Assembly: GCF_030936135.1 (NCBI RefSeq)
Contig: NC_082619.1
Location: forward strand, 8,311,208-8,375,207
Direction: 5' to 3'
Source of the DNA: Gavia stellata
Lineage: Eukaryota; Chordata; Aves; Gaviiformes; Gaviidae
DNA length: 64,000 nucleotides
Made by a program: the position numbers and the translations under genes. The notes below the pieces were generated by a model. The model was not told where the DNA came from. It was given only the letters and a program-made list of their open reading frames with translations, and made no database searches. Shown in pieces: positions 42,700 through 53,746 of this stretch (position 1 is its first letter; each line of letters opens with the position of its first letter).

Positions 42700-43325
42700 G
42701 GAGTCAAGTAGTTTAGAATCCGATAAATATGCCTGGGAATGGGCCCACAGTCTCTCACTTTTTCGACAAGATACTATCCTCGGGTGAACTTTGCTCCTTA
42801 TCATCTCCTTCTAATACCAAAACACACCTCCACCCCAAAAGCTACCCGCCTCCAAGGTGCAACCACCCCTCACTGAGCTTGCACTCTGAATTTTTCTTGG
42901 TCTATACCTTTAAAAGCAAAGCCAGAAACGTTCACACCAGTTACAACAAAGATCTGTATGACTCGAGTCACTCAAGCTCCACCTGTAAAGCAAAAAAGAG
43001 TAGAGAAAGGCTTAAGAGAGGAGGGATGTTAAGGAAGATACCATCGCAGACCACCTCTGACATCTGCGAGCAGTCGATGGGCTGAGCCTCTCTTCCCCCG
43101 CATAGGGACGCCTTTGGGTAACATTTGAACACTTGGGTATACCCAGTGCTTCCCCGGGAAACTTACAGATCTCTATAGAGTTGTTTTAGAACTTAACCCA
43201 TTTGGAGCCAGGCTGTATGGCTCGTATTCTTGGGATGTGCACATGCTTTGTAGGCAGCACTTCTATCACCGGCAATCCAAAAGAACTTGTGCATCTGTTG
43301 CTTCAATAAACTGCACTATTCCTTA
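42700..43325 (+). repeat. LTR-like segment inside each macrosatellite unit (unit A coordinates)
   Basis: A TG-starting stretch (about 42,700) leads through ACACCTCCACCCC, a TATA-like CTTTAAAAGC (42,908-42,917) and CTATAGAGTTG to a poly(A) signal AATAAA (43305-43310). I recall similar text from avian ERVL-type LTRs. No primer-binding site, polypurine tract or retroviral gene lies beside it. Copies occur in units B-E. Confidence 0.45.
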
Positions 43326-44925
43326 ATCTAGCCGTGAGAGTTCTCATTGAACACCACCAAATTCCTGAAGTGTGGCCGTGCTAGTTCATGCAACGCGACT
43401 AGCCTGAAAGCGTATGGTGTTACGAGTGCATCGGTAATCGTGAGAGTTCCAGATATTGAACGCGAGCGGACTTGCAACACAGAGAATTGGGCATCGCTCA
43501 GAATCTGAGCCCAGCCGCTCCCAGCCCCTCGGATACCTGAGGCCAAGCTGGAATGCAAGGGGATTTTATTTTCTGCCCAATTGCTTTGCCCTTTAACTTG
43601 ACAAGGTCCCCGGCCCATCCAGGTGACAGGGGCAGACACGGGCACGCAGAACTCTAGGCATAACAAAGCATGACTCTTCTGTTCTGTTGTGACCTAGTCT
43701 ATGCTCTTCTCTTCCGTTCCCTGCGCTCACCAGCAGTCGAGTAACGATGAGACTGTTATTTGCCTGTAATGCCAGGGGCTTTTCAGCTCTAAAAAGACAT
43801 TACAGATACACAAATCATAAAGGTTACAAGTGGAAATCGGATTTATTTTCATTTATTTTTCTATTCTTTTTTCTTTTTCCTTTTCACTTTTCTTTTCTTT
43901 TTTCTTCTCTTTTCTTTTCTTTTCTTTTCTTTTCTTTTCTTTTCTTTTCTTTTCTTTTCTTTTCTTTTCTTTTCTTTTCTTTTCTTTTCTTTTCTTTTCT
44001 TTTCTTTTCTTTTCTTTTCTCTTTTCTTTTCCTTTTTTCTTTTCATATTCTTTTGTTTTCTTTTCATATTTCTTCTTTTCTTTTCTCTTTTTTCTCTTTT
44101 TTCTCTTCTTTTCTCTCCTTTTCTCTCCTTTTCTCTTCTTTTCTCTTCTTTTCTTTTCTTTTTTCCCTTCTTTCTTGTTCTCTTTTTTCTCTTATTTCCT
44201 TTGCATTTGTTCTTATTGTAGGATGTTTTCTATTATCTTGTTTTATACTATGTTATTTTAGTATAATTTTTTATTTTACTTTGTGTATTTTATCTTAATT
44301 TTTATTACTTTATAATATTTAATTTAATTCAGTTTAATTTAATTTAATTTAATTTTAATTTGTTTTGGTTGATTTTATTTTATTTTATTTTATTTTATTT
44401 TATTTTATTTTATTTTATTTTATTTTATTTTATTTTATTTTATGGTATGTTGTTTTATGTGGTTCTATAGGATTTTAGGTCATTTTTCGGAATCCGTTGC
44501 AGAGCCGATGCTCACCAGCGCTAACACAATGTGCGTGTGTAGCCAGAAGCAGGCTGATGCACTCTTCAGTTTAGCTTGAAAAAAACATCCCTTGCTGTCT
44601 GGCAAAGGAATGCCACAGAGCCACGGAAAGTCGCAGCAGGAATACAGGCCAAGCAGTCCCTGGTTCCTGAAGAGTGACAACTTGAACTATGAGCATCGGT
44701 ACCGACCTTATACAAAAGAAAAGAAGAAGACGAAGAAGACGAAGAAGAAGACGAAGAAGAAGAAGAAGAAGAAGAAGAAGACGAAGAAGACAAAGAAGAA
44801 GAAGAAGAAGAAGAAGAAGAAGAAGAAGGTGGTGGTGTGTGGTAGCGCGGGGTATTTTCCAAAGTATGACATGTATCGATGACAAGCACACTTTCTGCCT
44901 TCCAAAACTTGCTCTGCTGTGCTCC

Positions 44926-47900
44926 TTGGTTAGTGATGCCTGAAAAGCGCTCTCGGGCCTTCCCTGCGCTTGTCTTGCACGCCGGGAGATCTGAAAAGTG
45001 GCAGCTCCAGATGGTGCAGCGAGCCTGGAGCCCTTGCAAGCACTGGCTGTTTTGCACAAGCAAGAATGCCTTGGGAAATGGAGGCGAGGGAAGAGCAGAG
45101 CTCGCTCCTGCTCCAAAGTGGCCCTGGGCAAGAGCGCTCGAGAAAGCCAGGGCACGAGTGGCGCTTTGGAGGTGCAAGAGCAGCAGGCAAGAAGCGAGGC
45201 GAAAGGGCCCGCCGGAGCTCTGCCAAGGGGCTGTGCTCAGTGCTACAGAGGACAAGAAGCAAGCCCTGGGGGCCACCCTGGGGGCCCGCCCGGGGACTCT
45301 AGAAAGATTCCTCCCCCCGGATGCGGGGCACGAGGGCCACCTTCGTGGAGCAGGAGCAGCAGGCACCTAGCCAAAATGGCCCAAAGGAGCCCTGGCAGGT
45401 GGCCGTGCTCCGTGCTGCAGAGGAAGGCAAAAAACCCCCGGGAACACTCGCTAGCCCACCGTGGGGGAAAAAAAGCCTTCCTCCCCCCAGCTGCAGGGCA
45501 CGAGAGGCCGTCTTCGTGGTGCATGAGCAGCAGGCAGTAAGCTAGCCAAAAGGGAGCCGAGGAGCCCTGACAAGTGGCCACGCTCAGTGCTGCAGAGGAA
45601 GGCAAAAAACCCCCGGGGACCGGTGCCAATCTGCCCCGGGGGAAAATTCCTTCCTGACCCCAGTGCTGGCGATCGGCTAGTCCCTGAGCATGTGAGCAAG
45701 ACCTGCCTCCTCGTCCCACAGGCTGGTCACGCCTCCCAGGAGATGCCCGAGCTCTAGTCTCCCTTAACCTGGAGCCACCTCAGGGGCTTCCCAGAGTGGC
45801 CAAAGGCCCCCGGCCTGATCGACCATGGGGGCAAAATCCTTCCCGTGCCTGGCAGGGCACCAGGGAGTGCTCCAAAGCACTGGGACCCCTGGCAACATCT
45901 CTGCATCCCATTGCTTACGGCTGCTGCCCCTGGCTCCGCGGAGGATGAGGACGGCGAGCTCCGCAGTGCTCCTCAAGAAGGCATTCCCTTGGTCTTGCCA
46001 CTGCTCCTCCCCCTGGAGAAAGGCCTGAGAGCCTTGGGCACCTCCAGGCCTTGGTGCTTCTTCTCATCTCCTGAGAGGCTGCTGATTGTTCCCTAAAGGC
46101 TGAGGCAGGATTTTCATCCATCCTTCAAAATGGCTTTGAAGGGGGCCCCGGCGGGAGCTGGCCTTGCAGCGGAGACCCTCCAGCAGCCTCGTCCCACCTC
46201 CTCCGCTCTTCCTCCTTCAGCCCCCTCCAAGTCATTCCACCGTCTCCTCAGGGGCTTCCTCTCGGATGTCTTTGGGCTGCTCCCAGGCCACCTCTGGCTG
46301 CGGGACAGGGGACGATGCTGCCTTTTATCCTGTCCCAGGGCATTGTGACTGCTGCGTTGCCGGGTGGCGGCCCTGTGACACGGGGACGACAGGGCCCGCC
46401 ATGCGCAGCCCCGCCCGCCGCCCCTCCGCCCAGCACCCTTCAGAGGAAGGCCTTTGGGGTGCTGGCCCCGAGGCAGTCCCCGTGCCCTGGAGGCCCAGGG
46501 GGCTGTCCCTGCCCTTGGTGGCCATGCACTGGGCACAGCTGCTGGGCGTCCCTCTCGGTTCATTCGCACGTCCAGACGATGGAAAGAAGGGCATTTCCAC
46601 CACAGACGCTCCTTTGCATGTGGGGATGCCCGAGCTCAAAGAAGGGCTTTTGGTTCCCTCTGCATGAACTCTGCAGAGACATAGAGAGCATGCAGCATTT
46701 CCTCACCATTCCTTACCAATGCAGGGGCTCCTGCTCCAGCCAGGAGAGCAGCTCTCTGCAGTGCAGCTCTGGGGAATTATTGCTGGAGGTGACTTAGCAA
46801 TTCAATTTCTATTTGCATTTGAAGGAAAGGTACAGCTTTGAAGAAACTTTCCGGGTGAGTATGGGGGTTCTAGAAGGGTTCCATGCCACACAAGTTCCCT
46901 AGGCAACCTTAGGTGTTGGCAACAGCAGGGGAACTCGGTGTGCTGACTCTGAGAGAACCTGTATGGAGGGTGGAGCGGAGTGGAGGCACCGCGGCCAGGC
47001 TCTGTGAGAAGACGGCAACTGGAAGGTGCCATGGAACACGGAGCTGGAGACCCACCCTGGTAACTAGGATACGTCCCTGGCCAAAGACAATGCTACTGTT
47101 CAAAGATACAAGAACCTAGTTCGTGTGTGTCCTGGTGTGGAGTCAAGTAGTTTAGAATCTGATAAATATGCCTGGGAATGGGCCCACAGTCTCTCACTTT
47201 TTCGACAAGATACTATCCTCGGGTGAACTTTGCTCCTTATCATCTCCTTCTAATACCAAAACACACCTCCACCCCAAAAGCTACCCGCCTCCAAGGTGCA
47301 ACCACCCCTCACTGAGCTTGCACTCTGAATTTTTCTTGGTCTATACCTTTAAAAGCAAAGCCAGAAACGTTCACACCAGTTACAACAAAGATCTGTATGA
47401 CTCGAGTCACTCAAGCTCCACCTGTAAAGCAAAAAAGAGTAGAGAAAGGCTTAAGAGAGGAGGGATGTTAGAGAAGATACCATCGCAGACCACCTCTGAC
47501 ATCTGCGAGCAGTCGATGGGCTGAGCCTCTCTTCCCCCGCATAGGGATGCCTTTGGGTAACATTCGAACACTTGGGTATACCCAGTGCTTCCCCGGGAAA
47601 CTTACAGATCTCTATAGAGTTGTTTTAGAACTTAACCCGTTTGGAGCCAGGCTGTATGGCTCGTATTCTTGGGATGTGCACATGCTTTGTAGGCAGCACT
47701 TCTATCACCGGCAATCCAAAAGAACTTGTGCATCTGTTGCTTCAATAAACTGCACTATTCCTTAATCTAGCCATGAGAGTTCTCATTGAACACCACCAAA
47801 TTCCTGAAGTGTGGCCGTGCTAGTTCCTGCAACGCGACTAGCCTGAAAGCGTATGGTGTTACGAGTGCATCGGTAATCGTGAGAGTTCCAGATATTGAAC

Positions 47901-49396
47901 GCGACCGGACTTGCAACACAGAGAATTGGGCATCGCTCAGAATCTGAGCCCAGCCGCCCCCAGCCCCTCGGATACCTGAGGCCAAGCTGGAACGCAAGGG
48001 GATTTTATTTTCTGCCCAATTGCTTTGCCCTTTAACTTGACAAGGTCCCCGGGCCATCCAGGTGACAGGGGCAGACACGGGCACGCAGAACTCTAGGCAT
48101 AACAAAGCATGACTCTTCTGTTCTGTTGTGATCTACTCTATGCTCTTATCTTCTGTTCCCTGCACTCACCAGCAGTCGAATAACGATGAGACTGTTATTT
48201 GCCTGTAATGCCAGGGGCTTTTCAGCTCTAAAAAGACATTACAGATACACAAATCATAAAGGTTACAAGTGGAAATCGGATTTATTTTCATTTATTTTTC
48301 TATTCTTTTTTCTTTTTCCTTGTTACTTTTCTTTTCTTTTCTTTTCTTTTCTTTTCTTTTCTTTTCTTTTCTTTTCTTTTCTTTTCTTTTCTTTTCTTTT
48401 CTTTTCTTTTCTTTTCTTTTCTTTTCTTTTCTTTTTTCTTTTCTTTTCTTTTCTCTTTTCTTTTCCTTTTTTCTTTTCATATTTCTTCTTTTGTTTCCTT
48501 TTCATATTTCTTCTTTTCTTTTCTCTTTTTTCTCTTTTTTCTCTTCTTTTCTCTCCTTTTCTCTCCTTTTCTCTTCTTTTCTCTTCTTTTCTTTTCTCTT
48601 TTCCCTTCTTTCTTGTTCTCTTTTTTCTCTTATTTCCTTTGCATTTGTTCTTATTGTAGGATGTTTTCTATTATCTTGTTTTATACTATGTTATTTTAGT
48701 ATAATTTTTTATTTTACTTTGTGTATTTTAATTTTTATTACTTTATAATATTTAATTTAATTCAGTTTAATTTAATTTAATTTAATTTTAATTTGTTTTG
48801 GTTGATTTTATTTTATTTAATTTTGGTTGATTTTATTTTATTTTATTTTATTTTATTTTATTTTATTTTATTTTATTTTATTTTATTTTATTTTATGGTA
48901 TGTTGTTTTATGTGGTTCTATAGGATTTTAGGTCATTTTTCGGAATCCGTTGCAGAGCCGATGCTCACCAGCGCTAACACAATGCGCGTGTGTAGCCAGA
49001 AGCAGGCTGATGCACTCTTCAGTTTAGCTTGAAAAAAACATCCCTTGCTGTCTGGCAAAGGAATGCCACAGAGCCACGGAAAGTCGCAGCAGGAATACAG
49101 GCCAAGCAGTCCCTGGTTCCTGAAGAGTGACAACTTGAACTATGAGCATCGGTACCGACCTCATACAAAAGAAAAGAAGAAGAAGAAGAAGACGAAGACG
49201 AAGATGAAGAAGACGAAGAAGAAGAAGAAGAAGAAGAAGAAGAAGAAGAAGAAGAAGAAGAAGAAGAAGAAGAAGAAGAAGAAGAAGAAGAAGAAGAAGG
49301 TGGTGGTGTGTGGTAGCGCGGGGTATTTTCCAAAGTATGACATGTATCGATGACAAGCACACTTTCTGCCTTCCAAAACTTGCTCTGCTGTGCTCC
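44926..49396. repeat. macrosatellite unit B
   Basis: Same layout as unit A. AATAAA at 47744-47749; pyrimidine tract 48,298-48,640; (TTTTA)n 48,828-48,897; (GAA)n 49,170-49,299 (the longest pure run). Private change: GAGATCTG for GAGAGCTG near 44,988. Confidence 0.95.
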
Positions 49397-52300
49397 TTGG
49401 TTAGTGATGCCTGAAAAGCGCTCTCGGGCCTTCCGTGTGCTTGTCTTGCACGCCGGGAGAGCTGAAAAGTGGCAGCTCCAGATGGTGCAGCGAGCCTGGA
49501 GCCCTTGCAAGCGCTGGCTGTTTTGCACAAGCAAGAATCCCTTGGGAAATGGAGGCGAGGGAAGAGCAGAGCTCGCTCCTGCTCCAAAGTGGCCCTGGGC
49601 AAGAGCGCTCGAGAAAGCCAGGGCACGAGTGGCGCTTTGGAGGTGCAAGAGCAGCAGGCAAGAAGCGAGGAGAAAGGGCCCGCCGGAGCTCTGCCAAGGG
49701 GCTGTGCTCAGTGCTACAGAGGACAAGAAGCAAGCCCTGGGGGCCACCCTGGGGGCCCGCCCTGGGACTCTAGAAAGATTCCTCCCCCCGGATGCGGGGC
49801 ACGAGGGCCACCTTCGTGGAGCAGGAGCAGCAGGCACCTAGCCAAAATGGCCCAAAGGAGCCCTGGCAGGTGGCCGTGCTCCGTGCTGCAGAGGAAGGCA
49901 AAAAACCCCCGGGAACACTCGCTAGCCCACCGTGGGGGAAAAAAAGCCTTCCTCCCCCCAGCTGCAGGGCACGAGAGGCCGTCTTCGTGGTGCATGAGCA
50001 GCAGGCAGTAAGCTAGCCAAAAGGGAGCCGAGGAGCCCTGACAAGTGGCCACGCTCAGTGCTGCAGAGGAAGGCAAAAAACCCCCGGGGACCGGTGCCAA
50101 TCTGCCCCGGGGGAAAATTCCTTCCTGACCCCAGTGCTGGCGATCGGCTAGTCCCTGAGCATGTGAGCAAGACCTGCCTCCTCGTCCCACAGGCTGGTCA
50201 CGCCTCCCAGGAGATGCCCGAGCTCTAGTCTCCCTTAACCTGGAGCCACCTCAGGGGCTTCCCAGAGTGGCCAAAGCCCCCCGGCCTGATCGACCATGGG
50301 GGAAAATCCTTCCCGCGCCTGGCAGGGCACCAGGGGGTGCTCCAAAGCACTGGGACCCCTGGCAACATCTCTGCATCCCATTGCTTACGGCTGCTGCCCC
50401 TGGCTCCGCGGAGGATGAGGACGGCGAGCTCCGCAGTGCTCCTCAAGAAGGCATTCCCTTGGTCTTGCCACTGCTCCTCCCCCTGGAGAAAGGCCTGAGA
50501 GCCTTGGGCACCTCCAGGCCTTGGTGCTTCTTCTCATCTCCTGAGAGGCTGCTGATTGTTCCCTAAAGGCTGAGGCAGGATTTTCATCCATCCTTCAAAA
50601 TGGCTTTGAAGGGGGCCCCGGCGGGAGCTGGCCTTGCAGCGGAGACCCTCCAGCAGCCTCGTCCCACCTCCTCCGCTCTTCCTCCTTCAGCCCCCTCCAA
50701 GTCATTCCACCGTCTCCTCAGGGGCTTCCTCTCGGATGTCTTTGGGCTGCTCCCAGGCCACCTCTGGCTGCGGGACAGGGGACGATGCTCCCTTTTATCC
50801 TGTCCCAGGGCATTGTGACTGCTGCGTTGCCGGGTGGCGGCCCTGTGACACGGGGACGACAGGGCCCGCCATGCGCAGCCCCGCCCGCCGCCCCTCCGCC
50901 CAGCACCCTTCAGAGGAAGGCCTTTGGGGTGCTGGCCCCGAGGCAGTCCCCATGCCCTGGAGGCCCAGGGGCCTGTCCCTGCCCTTGGTGGCCATGCACT
51001 GGGCACAGCTGCTGGGCGTCCCTCTCGGTTCATTCGCACGTCCAGACGATGGAAAGAAGGGCATTTCCACCACAGACGTTACTTTGGATGTGGGGATGCG
51101 CCAGCTCAAAGAAGGGCTTTTGGTTCCCTCTGCATGAACTCTGCAGAGACATAGAGAGCATGCAGCATTTCCTCACCATTCCTTACCAATGCAGGGGCTC
51201 CTGCTCCAGCCAGGAGAGCAGCTCTCTGCAGTGCAGCTCTGGGGAGTTATTGCTGGAGGTGACTTAGCAATTCAATTTCTATTTGCATTTGAAGGAAAGG
51301 TACAGCTTTGAAGAAACTTTCCGGGTGAGTATGGCGGTTCTAGAAGGGTTCCATGCCACACAAGTTCCCTAGGCAACCTTAGGTGTTGGCAACAGCAGGG
51401 GAACTCGGTGTGCTGACTCTGAGAGAACCTGTATGGAGGGTGGAGCGGAGTGGAGGCACCGCGGCCAGGCTCTGTGAGAAGACGGCAACTGGAAGGTGCC
51501 ATGGAACACGGAGCTGGAGACCCACCCTGGTAACTAGGATACGTCCCTGGCCAAAGACAATGCTACTGTTCAAAGATACAAGAACCGAGTTCGTGTGTGT
51601 ACTGGTGTGTAGTGAAGTAGTGTAGAATCCGATAAATATGCCTGGGAATGGGCCCACAGTCTCTCACTTTTTCGACAAGATACTATCCTCGGGTGAACTT
51701 TGCTCCTTATCATCTCCTTCTAATACCAAAACACACCTCCACCCCAAAAGCTACCCGCCTCCAAGGTGCAACCACCCCTCACTGAGCTTGCACTCTGAAT
51801 TTTTCTTGGTCTGTACCTTTAAAAGCAAAGCCAGAAATGTCCACACCAGTTACAACAAAGATCTGTATGACTCGAGTCACTCAAGCTCCACCTGTAAAGC
51901 AAAAGAGAGTAGAGAAAGGCTTAAGAGAGGAGGGATGTTAAGGAAGATACCATCGCAGACCACCTCTGACATCTGCGAGCAGTCGATGGGCTGAGCCTCT
52001 CTTCCCCCGCATAGGGACGCCTTTGGGTAACATTCGAACACTTGGGTATACCCAGTGCTTCCCCGGGAAACTTACAGATCTCTATAGAGTTGTTTTAGAA
52101 CTTAACCCGTTTGGAGCCAGGCTATATGGCTCGTATTCTTGGGATGTGCACATGCTTTGTAGGCAGCACTTCTATCACCGGCAATCCAAAAGAACTTGTG
52201 CATCTGTTCTTCAATAAACTGCACTATTCCTTAGTCTAGCCGTGAGAGTTCTCATTGAACACCACCAAATTCCTGAAGTGTGGCCGTGCTAGTTCCTGCA

Positions 52301-53746
52301 ACGCGACTAGCCTGAAAGCGTATGGTGTTACGAGTGCATCGGTAATCGTGAGAGTTCCAGATATTGAACGCGAGCGGACTTGCAACACAGAGAATTGGGC
52401 ATCGCTCAGAATCTAAGCCCAGCCGCCCCCAGCCCCTCGGATACCTGAGGCCAAGCTGGAACGCAAGGGGGTTTTATTTTCTGCCCAATTGCTTTGCCCT
52501 TTAACTTGACAAGGTCCCCGGCCCATCCAGGTGACAGGGGCAGACACGGGCACGCAGAACTCTAGGCATAACAAAGCATGACTCTTCTGTTCTGTTGTGA
52601 CCTAGTCTATGCTCTTCTCTTCCGTTCCCTGCGCTCACCAGCAGTCGAGTAACGATGAGACTGTTATTTGCCTGTAATTCCAGGGGCTTTTCAGCTCTAA
52701 AAAGACATTACAGATACACAAATCATAAAGGTTACAAGTGGAAATCGGATTTATTTTCATTTATTTTTCTATTCTTTTTTCTTTTTCCTTTTCACTTTTC
52801 TTTTCTTTTTTCTTCTCTTTTCTTTTCTTTTCTTTTCCTTTTTTCTTTTCATATTTCTTCTTTTGTTTTCTTTTCATATTTCTTCTTTTCTTTTCTCTTC
52901 TCTTTTTTCTCTTCTTTTCTCTTCTTTTCTCTCCTTTTCTCTTCTTTTCTTTTCTCTTTTCCCTTCTTTCTTGTTCTCTTTTTTCTCTTATTTCCTTTGC
53001 ATTTGTTCTTATTGTATGATGGTTTATATTATCTTGTTTTATTCTATGTTATTTTAGTATAATTTTTTATTTTACTTTGTGTATTTTATCTTAATTTTTA
53101 TTACTTTATATTATTTAATTTAGTTCAGTTTAATTTAATTTAATTTAATTTTAATTTGTTTTGGTTGATTTTATTTTATTTTATTTTATTTTATTTTATT
53201 TTATTTTATTTTATTTTATTTTATTTTATTTTATGGTATGTTGTTTTATGTGGTTCTATAGGATTTTAGGTCATTTTTCGGAATCCGTTGCAGAGCCGAT
53301 GCTCACCAGCGCTAACACAATGCACGTGTGTAGCCAGAAGCAGGCTGATGCACTCTTCAGTTTAGCTTGAAAAAAACATCCCTTGCTGTCTGGCAAAGGA
53401 ATGCCACAGAGCCACGGAAAGTCGCAGCAGGAATACAGGCCAAGCAGTCCCTGGTTCCAGAAGAGTGACAACTTGAACTATGAGCATCGGTACCGACCTC
53501 ATACAAAAGAAACGAAGAAGAAGAACACTTCGAAGTGTTCGAAGAAGAAGACGAAGAAGACGAAGAAGACGAAGAAGAAGACGAAGAATACGAAGAAGAA
53601 GAAGAAGAAGTAGAAGAAGAAGAAGTAGAAGAAGAAGAAGAAGAAGAAGAAGGTGGTGTGTGGTACCATGGGGTATTTTCCAAAGTATGACATGTATCGA
53701 TGACAAGCACACTTTCTGCCTTCCAAAACTTGCTCTGCTGTGCTTC
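49397..53746. repeat. macrosatellite unit C (contracted TTTTC)
   Basis: The shortest full unit. AATAAA at 52213-52218, with a 2-bp deletion just before it; pyrimidine tract only 52,768-52,995; (TTTTA)n 53,167-53,235; (GAA)n 53,511-53,651, interrupted by an 18-bp palindrome. It shares several substitutions with unit E. Confidence 0.95.
53523..53540. repeat. 18-bp perfect palindrome in the (GAA)n tract of unit C
   Basis: GAACACTTCGAAGTGTTC reads the same on both strands and interrupts the (GAA)n microsatellite. No other unit has it. Confidence 0.9.

Larger units (their letters stand above)
40490..44925. repeat. macrosatellite unit A
   Basis: CpG-rich part 40,490-42,360 with ~170-bp sub-repeats; LTR-like part about 42,700-43,325 with AATAAA at 43305-43310; pyrimidine tract 43,851-44,200, with (TTTTC)n at 43,905-44,020; (TTTTA)n 44,372-44,442; (GAA/GAC)n 44,716-44,828. 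Confidence 0.95.

Noticed and set aside
43747..44298. Phe/Ser-rich 'membrane protein' frames in each unit
   Set aside because: They translate the (TTTTC)n pyrimidine tract.
44566..45366. Polyserine, poly-Lys, poly-Arg or poly-Leu proteins in the array
   Set aside because: They are the (GAA)n microsatellite read in different frames and strands.
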